A DNA stretch of 62,502 bases. It comes from an uncultured Eubacteriales bacterium (lineage in GTDB: Bacteria > Bacillota > Clostridia > Oscillospirales > Butyricicoccaceae). Below the pieces are notes generated by a model. The model saw nothing but the letters and a program-made list of their open reading frames with translations. It had not been told where the DNA came from and ran no database searches. The stretch lies in assembly GCA_910586105.1 (NCBI GenBank), contig CAJUGU010000004.1, positions 1 through 62,502 on the forward strand, in the 5' to 3' direction. Position numbers and translations under genes: made by a program. This document shows, in pieces, positions 26,124-34,589 of the stretch (the first letter of the stretch is position 1; every line of letters begins with the position of its first letter).

Positions 26124-27329
26124 TCACTCTGCGAACAGCCGTTCCGCAATGCGGAAACCTTCCGGCAGGAAAATACCGCTTTGCGCTCCCGCTTCTTCAT
26201 GATACGCCGTATGGCTCCCCAGCGCCTTCCGGGAATCATACAGCAGGAACGGTACCGGCGCAGCCGTATGCGTCCGCACCCGGATTGGGGTCGGATGATC
26301 CGGCATGACCAGCATCCGGAACTCGATCCCTTTGGCCGTCAACGCTTCGTATACAGGCCGGATGATCCGTTCGTCAAGGAACTCGATCGCCTGCACCTTC
26401 AGATCCACTGCGCCCTGGTGACCCATTTCGTCCGGCGCTTCCACATGCACATACACGAAGTCGTTGCCGTCCTCGGTCAATGCGCGCACGGCGGCGGACG
26501 CTTTCCCTTCATAATCCGTGTGCAGCCCGCCGGTCGCCCCGGGAACGTCCATCACCTGCATTTTCGTGCCGACCGCGATCCCTTTCAACAGGTCGACCGC
26601 CGAGATCATTGCGCCGCGCTTCCCCGTCTTTTCCGTAAAGTCTGCCAGAGAAGGACGGGTACCCGCTCCCCAGAACCATGCCGAATTGGCCTTATTCAGC
26701 CCCCTTTTCGCCCGTTCCACATTGATCGGGTGCTCGTTCAGCAATTCAAAACTGCGCTCCATCATATGGCGGAGCATTTCATCCTCCGGCAGATAGGGGC
26801 CGATCGTCTCGGTGAGGTGGTCATGCGGCTGGCTCAGGTCGAGCACTTCGCCTTTGGCCCAGATCAGCAGATGCCGGTAGCTCGTGCCTACATAAAACTG
26901 GTACCGTTCCGATGCGAATTCCTTCCGAAGCACATCCAGCAGCACCGCTGCATCCTCAGTCGAGATCTCGCCCGAGGAGTGATCCAGGATCTTCCGCCCG
27001 GCATACGGCACGCCCGGCTCGTCGGTAAGCGTCACCAGGTTGCAGCGCAGCGCGATATCGTCCGGCTTCATATCGACGCCGATCGAAAGCGCCTCCAACG
27101 GGGAACGGCCTGTATAAGAATCCCTTGGATCGTACCCCAGCACGGCAAGGTTTGCCGTATCGCTGCCCGGCTTCATGCCTTCCGGGATGGTAGCCGCAAG
27201 CCCGATCTCGGACTTTGCCGCCAATGCGTCCAGCATCGGCGTGCGCGCGGCCATCAGCGGCGTTTTCCCGCCGAGCGCTTCGATCGGCTCGTCGGCCATA
27301 CCGTCGCCAAGGATCGTGATATATTTCAT
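26124..27329 (-). CDS. apgM: Archaeal-type cofactor-independent phosphoglycerate mutase family protein
   Basis: A 401-residue alkaline-phosphatase-superfamily enzyme that interconverts 3- and 2-phosphoglycerate, or acts on a related phosphate. A subfamily of the same proteins has been proposed to supply homoserine kinase activity. The N-terminus ITILGDGMADEP carries the metal-binding Asp. GSDTANLAVLGYDP (about residues 55-68) carries the catalytic Ser. VMPDHPTPIRVRTHTAAP near residue 345 gives the C-terminal metal ligands. GGAGAGG precedes the ATG. No threonine or glycolytic genes are adjacent to decide between roles. Confidence 0.88.
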   Translation of the reverse strand: MKYITILGDGMADEPIEALGGKTPLMAARTPMLDALAAKSEIGLAATIPEGMKPGSDTANLAVLGYDPRDSYTGRSPLEALSIGVDMKPDDIALRCNLVTLTDEPGVPYAGRKILDHSSGEISTEDAAVLLDVLRKEFASERYQFYVGTSYRHLLIWAKGEVLDLSQPHDHLTETIGPYLPEDEMLRHMMERSFELLNEHPINVERAKRGLNKANSAWFWGAGTRPSLADFTEKTGKRGAMISAVDLLKGIAVGTKMQVMDVPGATGGLHTDYEGKASAAVRALTEDGNDFVYVHVEAPDEMGHQGAVDLKVQAIEFLDERIIRPVYEALTAKGIEFRMLVMPDHPTPIRVRTHTAAPVPFLLYDSRKALGSHTAYHEEAGAQSGIFLPEGFRIAERLFAE

Positions 27330-27351
27330 CGGTTAATCTTCCTCTCCTGGG

Positions 27352-27382
27352 CAGGCCGGAGTTGCTCGGCCCCGCCTGCCCT
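27352..27382 (-). other. Hairpin just before the apgM ribosome site
   Basis: GGGCAGGC plus GGGCC-rich inner arm pairs with its complement, ending two bases before AGGAGAGG of the following gene. It could limit translation or separate the message from the upstream PPTase gene. Confidence 0.4.
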
Positions 27383-27417
27383 TCCGTTTGTTTCCGTGCG
27401 GCGGACATTTGTCCTTC

Positions 27418-27978
27418 TCACTCTATTATTATGACCTGTAGCTCGTGATTTGTCCAGTCTGAATCTGCACGAGAAAGGCACAGGGAAAGCCGATAATTTT
27501 TGTCACAAAAGGCGACCGGGAACGCGCGGAAGTGCGGTAGCTCAATCACAGGCGACGCCGCCATCGTGACCTTGGCCCGGGACAAGCCTCGGGCAAGCCC
27601 TTCGCCGCTCGCTTTGACGGCGGCTTCTTTCAGTGTCCAGAAATCGAAAAAACTGTCCGGTGGGAGCGCCGCGAGCAGCGCGCATTCCTCTTTGGAAAAG
27701 AACCGTTCGGGCACCCCGCGCCGGATCTCGCGCAGCTGTTCCAGATCCACGCCCAGGGGATATTCCCCGACGGCGCACACGACCCAGCCGCCCGAATGCG
27801 ACAGGCTGAAATGGAAATCCAGATAATCCGGCAGATATGGTTTCCCGCGTTTGTCCCGTGCCCGAAGCAGCGGCAATGGCGCCCCCGGATATGCTTTCTG
27901 TAAAACATGGCGCAGCAGGCGGTCGCCCGCCGCGCTGCCCGATCGTGCCCCGATTTTTTGCGCATAGATCCCGCGCAT
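27418..27978 (-). CDS. 4'-phosphopantetheinyl transferase, Sfp/AcpT-like
   Basis: Transfers phosphopantetheine from CoA to a carrier-protein serine. The 186 residues hold the family motifs in order: KGKPYLPDYLDFHFSLSHSG (about 45-62), GVDLEQL (P2, metal Asp and Glu, about 77) and FFDFWTLKEAAVKASGEGL (P3, about 112). The ATG at 27978 has AAGGAGGG 7 nt upstream; the frame is open further but lacks homology. No NRPS or PKS is in the window, so the partner is unknown and may be the fatty-acid ACP. Confidence 0.85.
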   Translation of the reverse strand: MRGIYAQKIGARSGSAAGDRLLRHVLQKAYPGAPLPLLRARDKRGKPYLPDYLDFHFSLSHSGGWVVCAVGEYPLGVDLEQLREIRRGVPERFFSKEECALLAALPPDSFFDFWTLKEAAVKASGEGLARGLSRAKVTMAASPVIELPHFRAFPVAFCDKNYRLSLCLSRADSDWTNHELQVIIIE

Positions 27979-28187
27979 CGTTCCGCCCTCCTTTTTGCGG
28001 TCCCTTTGCCGGTCGCCCCCACGGTACGATGGCCCCCTGGCCTGCGGACCGGCTGGCAAACGGCGGCCTATGGCTGTATTCTCCGAAGAGGGAAACGCCC
28101 AAGGCCCTCTGGAAAGCCGCCGTGCCTTCCAAACAAAAACGGCGCCGGTTTTCATTGCTCCCGACGCCGCAGACATTTCCCCTGTTC

Positions 28188-29108
28188 TTACCAATGCTCC
28201 AGCAGGACCGCCCGGTCGAGCGGCAGCCATTGCGCGTCCGCATAAGTATTATTCAAATAAAACCGGCCGGGCGTCTCCCCACGCGGCACATACATGACTG
28301 CAAGCGTGTATTCCTCCCTGTCTTCCTCTTCCCGTTCGAAATCGGGGCGCAGATACAGGACATAGCTGTCGAACTCCTCCGCGGAAAACTCGTCGTTGAA
28401 ATAATCTGCATCTACAGTCGGATCGTTCGCCAGCGTCAGGAACGACCCATATTCCAAATATCCGTTGACTGACAACCAATAGGTCATGTCGGAAAAGTCA
28501 AAGGTGAAATACAGCCCGGTATCCTCGCAATAATAGTCGCCGCCTGCAACGATGCCGTCGACCGTTTCCGTATCGCCGTCCCACTCAGGGTGATCCGGTT
28601 CAGCCGTATAATCGTCCGGATAATCAGGGGCCGGCGCATCCTCGTCAAAGAAGTGGAAACCGTTGTCCCGGTATTCCAGCTCGCTGCGTACCGAATAAAA
28701 CAGATCGCCGACCGCATAGGTCAGCATCGGCAGCAGGTTGATCAGGACGACCGCTGCGATCACCGCGATCCATGCCTTCCGGCGGCGCTTTTGCGCCGCC
28801 GCTGCGGGATCCTGCCGCCCGCTGCGGTTATACGTTGAGCGCGTCTGCGCGGTGGTACGCGTTTGCGTCGTGGTACGCGTCTGCGAAGCCGTGCGCGGGC
28901 TTGTCGAAGTACGGCGCGGCGCGGCGTTCCCTGCCGGATGTACGGCGCCGCGCGCTTGCCGCTGCGCGGGCTGCGCCTGTCTCCCGTTCGGATATACGAC
29001 CGATTTATGTTTCGTATTTTGGCAGGCCGCTACAGTGGAACGCGTGCCGCACATCGGGCACGACCGCTCGGAATCATCATAGTTGCAATAACAGTGCGGA
29101 CATTTCAT
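28188..29108 (-). CDS. Zinc-ribbon membrane protein
   Basis: A 306-residue protein of unknown function. Residues 3-20 form a zinc ribbon with two CxxC knuckles (CPHC, CPMC). A basic, Thr/Arg-repeat linker follows (TRTTTQTRTTAQTR near residue 80). One membrane segment lies at about 112-132 (WIAVIAAVVLINLLPMLTYA). An acidic extracytoplasmic domain rich in Tyr, Asp and Glu makes up the rest. I chose the ATG directly before the CPHC motif, with GGGAGAG upstream. The layout recalls membrane zinc-ribbon proteins common in clostridia. Confidence 0.7.
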   Translation of the reverse strand: MKCPHCYCNYDDSERSCPMCGTRSTVAACQNTKHKSVVYPNGRQAQPAQRQARGAVHPAGNAAPRRTSTSPRTASQTRTTTQTRTTAQTRSTYNRSGRQDPAAAAQKRRRKAWIAVIAAVVLINLLPMLTYAVGDLFYSVRSELEYRDNGFHFFDEDAPAPDYPDDYTAEPDHPEWDGDTETVDGIVAGGDYYCEDTGLYFTFDFSDMTYWLSVNGYLEYGSFLTLANDPTVDADYFNDEFSAEEFDSYVLYLRPDFEREEEDREEYTLAVMYVPRGETPGRFYLNNTYADAQWLPLDRAVLLEHW

Positions 29109-29253
29109 AGTCTCTCTCCCTTTCCTCGGGGCGGCGCGCCGCTTCCCTATCCTTATCATAGCACGAAGGCGCGGTTTGGGCAAGGTACTTTATGAAAAAA
29201 GCGTCCCCGATGCAGAAAAAACGTTCGGCGGCCGCCGGGCGCGGGCCTGTACC

Positions 29254-29295
29254 GAAAAGCGGGGCATTTCGCAGCTGCGAAATACCCCGCCTTTT
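29254..29295 (-). terminator. Terminator of the small lipoprotein gene
   Basis: GCGGGG, one mismatch, ATTTCGCAGCTGCGAAAT, mismatch, CCCCGC: a long near-perfect palindrome flanked by AAAAG and CTTTT, 25 bp after the stop. Confidence 0.8.
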
Positions 29296-29319
29296 CTCTA
29301 CGTTTTCGGTATGTAAGCC

Positions 29320-29853
29320 TTATCCGACCGCTTCGACCGCAGCGATGGAAACGCCCAGGGAATCCACAACGGTCTCCATACGGGTCTCGATATCAGACTC
29401 GTTCGGGTCGCTCTCGCCGGTGATCGCGCCAAGCAGGACGTCGCAGTATTCGTCGATCAAAGCGCCGAAGTCGCCGCAGTCCTTTGCGAGCGCGGTGTGC
29501 GCATCTTCATAGCCTTCCGCCGGGTTGGAAATGGACTGGAAAGCAAAGAAGGCGTCCTTCGTCACGCGGATCTTTTCGATCGACTCGGACAACGCGTTCT
29601 CGTCCTCCGCGTTGGTCAGGCCCGCCGAAATGAATTCAGCCGTCGCTGCGGTGAACGCCGCTGCCGCATCGTTCAGGCCCTCGACTTCCGCGAGGTAGTC
29701 TTCCTTGGTCATAGCCGCCGGAGCCGAACTGGACGTATCGGCCGCGCCGCCGTCTGCGTTGCCGCTATCCGAGTTGCCGCCGCAAGCGGTCAGGGAAAGC
29801 AGCATCATTGCCGCGCAGAGCGCGGACAGGATCCGTTTCTTCATGGAATGCAT
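29320..29853 (-). CDS. Small lipoprotein of unknown function
   Basis: A 177-residue lipoprotein. The signal peptide is SMKKRILSALCAAMMLLSL and the lipobox LTAC at about Cys26. A Ser/Gly/Asp linker and a helical domain of roughly 130 residues follow, with many Ala, Glu and Asp. I do not recognise the domain. The start giving MHSMKKR has AAGGAG 10 nt upstream; the inner Met (MKKR) would be 19 nt from it. It has its own promoter and terminator. Confidence 0.7.
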   Translation of the reverse strand: MHSMKKRILSALCAAMMLLSLTACGGNSDSGNADGGAADTSSSAPAAMTKEDYLAEVEGLNDAAAAFTAATAEFISAGLTNAEDENALSESIEKIRVTKDAFFAFQSISNPAEGYEDAHTALAKDCGDFGALIDEYCDVLLGAITGESDPNESDIETRMETVVDSLGVSIAAVEAVG

Positions 29854-29909
29854 AATGGTCTCTCTCCTTATAAACAAAATTGTTCCTCATGCGTACCGCA
29901 TGATTTTAA

Positions 29910-29938
29910 AGTATAGCACTGTAAGATAGGCAATTCAA
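29910..29938 (-). promoter_or_regulatory. Promoter of the small lipoprotein gene
   Basis: TTGAAT (29938-29933) and TATACT (29915-29910) on the minus strand, 17-bp spacer. Confidence 0.65.
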
Positions 29939-30088
29939 GCGTTATCTCACCAAATTTGCACAATTTTACCGCATATTTTTATGCATATCTTACAAGTCAA
30001 TTCCTTAAAATCGTCATAATCTTCCAGAAAAACCCTGAAAATCCATTTTCATGCCAGAAAGGACGTATTTCCGCAGGACGCCCGGAAA

Positions 30089-30119
30089 GACCGTCTCCCG
30101 GTCGTTTCGGGAGACGGTC
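30089..30119 (-). terminator. Terminator of the sigma/anti-sigma operon
   Basis: GACCGTCTCCCG/CGGGAGACGGTC, a 12-bp perfect stem with a 7-nt loop, followed by TTTCC on the minus strand and placed 30 bp after the stop. Confidence 0.65.
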
Positions 30120-30148
30120 GCAGGGTTTCGTTTTACAGTCTCGAACGG

Positions 30149-31189
30149 TCATCGCAGCGGGATCTCAACGCCGCAAACAACGATGCTTTCCATATCTTCC
30201 AGCGCGATTACTTCATTAAACAGGGCGCTCTTGACGAATTCAGTCGACGTCTCGCCCACGCTGACGCTGCCGCCCGCGGACCCGCCAAGGTCAAGCTCGC
30301 GCCCATCCTTCAGCCGCAGCAGGACGGAAAGCTGGTCGAGCGCTTCCGATTCGCCATCCAGATAACGGCGATCGTCTTGCAGCTCAAACTCGGTGCGGTC
30401 GAGATCGACCGCGACGCGGAATGCGATCGGCGAGACCGTGATATCAGTCACCATCCCGGGCGCGCCCAGGAAGTCGACCGCCTGCCCTGCGGGGTACTGC
30501 CTGGTCGTATCCTCAAATTTCAGATCAAAGCGGAGCGTCCATTTGCCCTTGGCCAGGACGCGTGTTGTCTGCGCCTCACCGTCCCAAACGCACAGGTTTT
30601 TCAGGGTTTCCTTGGCCGAGCCGCTCGGGGTACCGCCGTCCACCGTGCGCTGTTCCACGAACTGGATCACGCCGTCGGCCGGGTCGTCATCGATGAACCA
30701 GCTGCTGCCATGCGCGACCCAGCCGTTCCCTTCCTCCCGATCCACGTGAAAATCGAAGGTGCTGTCCTCAAAGACCAGATAGCCTGCGTCGGTGACTTCG
30801 TCCCAGCCCGAACCGTCTTCCTTTTCCAGCGTGTAGATCACGCAGATGTTGTTGGCGTCGCCAATGATCGCGTCCGCCGTGATCTTAACGCCGCCTGCGG
30901 TGTCCGAAACGCCGACCGGATAGCCGATGCTGTCAATGATCTCGGTATGCGCCGTACCGAACAGCGGGGCGAAAAGCTCGCTGACTGCGCCGTTCGTCGC
31001 TTCTGCCGCGCCTGCTCCGATCGTCAGGCAGGCTGCCGCCGCGACCATTGCCAGCCCCAGCCGCGGGGCGCGATGCGCGGCCTTTTCTTTGCTCGAATTC
31101 ATCAGATTGTTGATCATTTGGTCCTCCCATTCCGGCGTTACGTGGATGCTGTCCATCGCCTGCTTATACTCGTATTGATGCCTGCTCAT
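30149..31189 (-). CDS. DUF4179 protein, probable anti-sigma factor
   Basis: A 346-residue membrane protein. About 40 N-terminal cytoplasmic residues contain WEDQMINNLMNSSKEKA. One membrane segment follows (about 44-66), then a DUF4179 extracytoplasmic domain beginning near FAPLFGTAHTEIIDSIGYPVG. Genes of this type are regularly paired with an ECF sigma factor, and this one overlaps its sigma gene by 26 bp. The N-terminal tail would be expected to hold the sigma factor at the membrane until a signal arrives. GGAGGGG lies before the ATG. Confidence 0.8.
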   Translation of the reverse strand: MSRHQYEYKQAMDSIHVTPEWEDQMINNLMNSSKEKAAHRAPRLGLAMVAAAACLTIGAGAAEATNGAVSELFAPLFGTAHTEIIDSIGYPVGVSDTAGGVKITADAIIGDANNICVIYTLEKEDGSGWDEVTDAGYLVFEDSTFDFHVDREEGNGWVAHGSSWFIDDDPADGVIQFVEQRTVDGGTPSGSAKETLKNLCVWDGEAQTTRVLAKGKWTLRFDLKFEDTTRQYPAGQAVDFLGAPGMVTDITVSPIAFRVAVDLDRTEFELQDDRRYLDGESEALDQLSVLLRLKDGRELDLGGSAGGSVSVGETSTEFVKSALFNEVIALEDMESIVVCGVEIPLR

Positions 31190-31676
31190 AAGGTTCCCCT
31201 CCTAACATGCTGCGCAGTTTTTTGCGCCCGCGGCTTAGATGCGCGCTGACCGTCGCAGGCTTCTCGCCTGTCATGGCCGCGATCTCCTGTACCTGATAGC
31301 CTTCGTAATAATGCAGGTAGATCGCGTTGCGGTATTTCAGCGGCAGCGCCTGCACCGCCGCCAGCACGGGGTTGTCTTCGAATTCCGGCATTGCGACTGC
31401 GATCTCAGGGTTTTCGTCAAATCCGCTGACGCGCCTGCGCCAAAAGCTCTTTTTCAGATCCTTGCAGGCGTTCAGCGTCATGCGGATGATCCATGCGCGC
31501 TCCTGGTCGACGGTGTCGAATTGCGTCCGGCTCGTCAACAGCTTCAAATACACGGTCTGGCTGATATCCTGTACGTCTGACGTGTTGCTGAACCAGGTGT
31601 AGCTGATGCGGGCGATCAGGTCGGAATAGGTGCGCACCAGATATTCCACCTGCTCCCGGTCAAAAGATGTTTGCAT
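31164..31676 (-). CDS. ECF-type RNA polymerase sigma factor
   Basis: A 170-residue sigma-70 family protein with only regions 2 and 4. Region 2 spans about 15-80 (TSDVQDISQTVYLKLLT, then RAWIIRMTLNACKD). Region 4 spans about 112-165 (LPLKYRNAIYLHYYEGY, EIAAMTGEKPATVSAHLSRG). The ATG has AGGAGGTC 7 nt upstream. It is co-transcribed with the overlapping DUF4179 gene, its likely anti-sigma factor. The regulon is unknown. Confidence 0.87.
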   Translation of the reverse strand: MQTSFDREQVEYLVRTYSDLIARISYTWFSNTSDVQDISQTVYLKLLTSRTQFDTVDQERAWIIRMTLNACKDLKKSFWRRRVSGFDENPEIAVAMPEFEDNPVLAAVQALPLKYRNAIYLHYYEGYQVQEIAAMTGEKPATVSAHLSRGRKKLRSMLGGEPYEQASIRV

Positions 31677-31964
31677 GGCTTCTGACCTCCTTTCACCCAT
31701 AAAACGATTTGCAGACGCGAAATCTGACAATGCGGGAAAAATTTTTTTCAAAATTTTTTGAGAAGGGGCAAAGCGCTGTCCCCTATAAATGGAAAGCTCC
31801 CTCGGAGTTCTTGAAAGCGGTCGGCTGGCTGTAAGGCGGATCGATTTGCGTGGGATACAGTCCCAATATTGGCGCAGTAAAAGGGGAGCAAGCTCTCCCC
31901 ACGCCGGATGGTTTCACAGGATAGCGGCCTAAGTACGAACAGCGACCGCGCCGCACGGATCCGG
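31677..31964. other. Intergenic stretch, no gene seen
   Basis: Contains an AT-rich run (TTTTTTTCAAAATTTTTTGA, about 31741-31760) upstream of the sigma gene that may carry its promoter. I see no clear standard -35/-10 pair and no coding sequence. Confidence 0.4.
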
Positions 31965-32630
31965 TTTATTCCCGCGCCGGCTCCGCTAAAGATTCAGAAA
32001 GCCATTGGCGCACGGATTGCAGGCTGGCCTTATGGATCCTGACGATGGTTTCTTCCCATCTTCTTTCATTCCAAAGCAGTCGATTTGGCCTGATTTAAGG
32101 CACCTTCGGCACGCATTTCTTCGCCGTAACGATTCATAGCATATTCCTGATCGAATAATGCCGTCATGATATCAATAACCCCCTTTTCGCGGCTTTCCCA
32201 ATATTCTTTTCACACATTGGGATCTTTACAGATCCGGATCGTTTCCAATACCGCCTGTCGGGTTCGGCCATAACGGCCTGCCTGTTTATTATACACCTTT
32301 GTAAACGTCGCATACTGGTTGATAATATCGCCTTTCCCGCTGTCATAGATCACTTTGACTCGGACATCTAAAAACGTTTTATCGCCGCCAAAGAATTCGT
32401 CTGCCAAGGTGATCCCTTCCGGTTTTGTCCCGCGTTCCCCGATATAAATCGCGTACAGCTCGGGCTTTGGCAATCCGATCCGTTTGCTGCGGTAAACGTT
32501 CCGCTTATATCGGATGGCCGAACAAATCGCTGAAGACGCTGTCTTTTGCGGTTTGTTTTGCCTTGTTGTGCGCGTTTGTTTCGCGGGCCGTTGATTCTTG
32601 CATCGGTACGGCCACCTTTGTTGTCTTGCA
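31965..32630 (-). pseudogene. Decayed Rpn-family nuclease/putative transposase
   Basis: A broken copy of the gene at 61225-62244. The N-terminus survives (KAKQTAKDSVFSDLFGHP). About 85-90 codons are then deleted, and the frame resumes shifted at LPKPELYAIYIGERGTKPE. It continues through DEFFGGDKTFLDVRVKVIYD and YGRTRQAVLETIRICKD to a stop. Beyond that, an out-of-frame remnant still matches the C-terminus (ASLQSVRQWLSES), without the Ala-Arg-Gly-Glu repeats of the intact copy. Confidence 0.8.
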
Positions 32631-32656
32631 CAGTTTCGATCTGTGTCTGCGTTTTT

Positions 32657-32685
32657 ATGATATCACAAAATTGAGCGCTTTACAA
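32657..32685 (-). promoter_or_regulatory. Surviving promoter of the decayed Rpn gene
   Basis: TTGTAA (32685-32680), 17 bp, TATCAT (32662-32657). The intact copy has TTGTAA-N17-TATAAT in the same place, so the promoter was part of the duplicated segment. Confidence 0.6.
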
Positions 32686-32828
32686 CTTATAGGATGCAGT
32701 TTCCAATCCGGATCGCGAAATGACCTCAAAAATTGTGCCGCCCGCGCAAAATATGGTAATGACCTCCGCCACGGTTCACCGGGATGGATTTCCATAACCT
32801 GCGCGAATTCCCGTTAACGGAAGTTTAC

Positions 32829-32851
32829 CCGCGGCTGCAATAGCCGCGGGA
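32829..32851. other. Hairpin upstream of yjbQ
   Basis: CCCGCGGCT/AGCCGCGGG, a 9-bp stem with a short loop and no U-tract. Otherwise 32690-32905 holds nothing I can support. Confidence 0.3.
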
Positions 32852-32910
32852 AACCGCTTCATTGCGTCCGCGCGCCAAAAGCCTTGCCCGGCCCGGACGG
32901 AAAAATTTCG

Positions 32911-32938
32911 TTGTAAGGCTGTACTTTTCGAGTAAAAT
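32911..32938 (+). promoter_or_regulatory. yjbQ promoter
   Basis: TTGTAA (32911-32916), 16 bp, TAAAAT (32933-32938), about 55 bp before the start codon. Confidence 0.55.
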
Positions 32939-32992
32939 GCGGTACGATATAAGAAACCCTAACGCATGGGATTTGAAAGGAGCGCCTTTGTT

Positions 32993-33409
32993 ATGAAAAG
33001 CTATCGCAAAGAATTGTTTTTTAACCTCCCGACCCGCCGGGGGCTTGTCAACATCACCGGCCAGGTGCAGGATGCGATCCGTGAAAGCGGCATTCAGGAG
33101 GGGCTTGTGCTGGTAAACGCTATGAACATCACCGCTTCGGTATTCATTAACGACGATGAACCCGGCCTTCATCAGGATTATGAGGACTGGCTCGAAGGGC
33201 TTGCGCCGGAAAAACCGTATTCCCGTTATCGCCACAATGGCTATGAGGACAACGGCGACGCCCATTTGAAACGCACGATTATGGGGCGCGAGGTCGTTTG
33301 CGCGATCACCAAAGGAAAACTCGATTTCGGTACCTGGGAGCAGATTTTCTATTTTGAATTTGACGGGAAACGCCGCAAACATGCTTTAATAAAAATCATT
33401 GGGGAGTGA
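32993..33409 (+). CDS. yjbQ: YjbQ/UPF0047 family protein
   Basis: A 138-residue protein of the UPF0047 family, which forms small trimeric barrels. Escherichia coli YjbQ has been reported to have weak thiamine phosphate synthase activity. Family blocks seen here are RRGLVNITGQVQDAI near residue 18, NITASVFINDDEPG near 42, GDAHLKRTIMGREV near 88 (metal-ligand His) and DFGTWEQIFYFEFDGKRRK near 110. The metal-site His usually found before the TA block is Asn-Ile here. It is followed 5 bp later by the DUF1963 gene. Confidence 0.85.
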   Translation: MKSYRKELFFNLPTRRGLVNITGQVQDAIRESGIQEGLVLVNAMNITASVFINDDEPGLHQDYEDWLEGLAPEKPYSRYRHNGYEDNGDAHLKRTIMGREVVCAITKGKLDFGTWEQIFYFEFDGKRRKHALIKIIGE

Positions 33410-33414
33410 TTGCC

Positions 33415-34284
33415 ATGACGATTCCGGAACAGCTTGCCGGGATGTTTCGCAGCAGTATCCGATTGGACATCGCCGGCCCCGCAGAAGAGCGGCTTGGCGC
33501 TTCCCGTTTTGGCGGCGCGCCCGATGTACCGGATGGTTTCGAGTGGCCGGCCTATACTGGCATCGTCTATAATGAAACGGAAGCGCGGGAGCGTCCGTTG
33601 GCCTTCCTTGCCCAGATCGACTGCGCCGAAGCCGCTGCCTTTGACGCCGAGGGCCTGCTGCCCAAAACCGGGCTGCTTTCCTTCTTTTATGAGATGGAGA
33701 CCCAACGCTGGGGCTTTGATCCCAAGGACGCAGGCTGCGCGCGCGTTTATTGGTTTGAAGACCCTGCGGCGCTGCGCCGTACCGGGCTGCCGGAACAACT
33801 GCCCGAATGGGCCTGCTTCCCGTCGCTGAAGATCGCGATGGCGCGCGTCCCCTGCCTGCCGGATGCGGAAGACTTCCGGCTCGTGCATGAAATGCCCTAT
33901 GAAGATTGGGACGCATTCTATCAGGCAAGGGCCGCACTTGGCGTGGATGCGGAAAGCGACGGGGAGGAAGAGGAAGTCGCCGTCAGCAAGCTGCTGGGTT
34001 GGCCGGACGTGATCCAGGGGCCTATACCGCCGGAATGCGAGCTGGTCAGCCGCGGGCTTTATTTGGGCAACACCTGGTCGGCCGTTGCTTCGGAGGAGGA
34101 GATCGAAGAGGCGCGGCGTACTTCTGTAGAAGGCTGGCGGCTGCTGTTCCAGCTCGATACCGTGGAAGACGGCGATTTTGAATTGATGTTTGGCGACAGT
34201 GGGCGCATTTACTTTTACATCCGTCTCGAAGATCTGAAAGCACGCCGTTTTGATCGGGCATGGCTGGTGCTGCAATGCTATTAA
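33415..34284 (+). CDS. DUF1963 (YwqG-like) protein
   Basis: A 289-residue cytoplasmic protein of the DUF1963/YwqG family, whose function is unknown. Typical blocks are FGGAPDVPDGFEWP near residue 35, PLAFLAQIDCAEA near 60, PKTGLLSFFYEM near 82 and a C-terminal LLFQLDTVEDGDFELMFGD near 243. The ATG at 33415 has GGGGAG 8 nt upstream; a GTG three codons earlier overlaps the ribosome site. It lies in tandem with yjbQ and is probably co-transcribed. Confidence 0.85.
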   Translation: MTIPEQLAGMFRSSIRLDIAGPAEERLGASRFGGAPDVPDGFEWPAYTGIVYNETEARERPLAFLAQIDCAEAAAFDAEGLLPKTGLLSFFYEMETQRWGFDPKDAGCARVYWFEDPAALRRTGLPEQLPEWACFPSLKIAMARVPCLPDAEDFRLVHEMPYEDWDAFYQARAALGVDAESDGEEEEVAVSKLLGWPDVIQGPIPPECELVSRGLYLGNTWSAVASEEEIEEARRTSVEGWRLLFQLDTVEDGDFELMFGDSGRIYFYIRLEDLKARRFDRAWLVLQCY

Positions 34285-34420
34285 CTGGGGATCCACGCGT
34301 TTTAAGGCGTCCCGCTTGCAGTTTGAATGCATGCCCTTTGGATCGGATATATCGCATGCCGCGAAATCTCCGGCAACATAGCAAATCGTCCGCTTTAGCC
34401 GTAATCAAGGGAGAAACGGA

Positions 34421-34522
34421 ATGAAAAAAGATGAACATAAGAAAGCCATATATGTTATTACCGTTTGCATCATAGGCGCTGTAATGATTTGTGTCATACC
34501 TTATTTATTTTATCTGTTTTGA
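34421..34522 (+). CDS. 33-residue single-span membrane peptide
   Basis: A short frame with a well-spaced GGGAG ribosome site. A basic start, MKKDEHKK, is followed by a continuous hydrophobic stretch (AIYVITVCIIGAVMICVIPY) ending LFYLF and a TGA. The charge-then-span pattern is that of a small membrane protein. No family is recognised, and I see no promoter of its own. Confidence 0.5.
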   Translation: MKKDEHKKAIYVITVCIIGAVMICVIPYLFYLF

Positions 34523-34589
34523 ACGTTCCTGATTTCGATTGGAAACGGGTGTTGTTCTGAAATGGCAGCAGAGAATGGAGGGAATGGCC

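Noticed and set aside
26124..27329. Calling this gene a homoserine kinase
   Set aside because: The family includes proteins proposed to have that role, but no threonine-pathway gene is nearby and the motifs do not separate the two activities.
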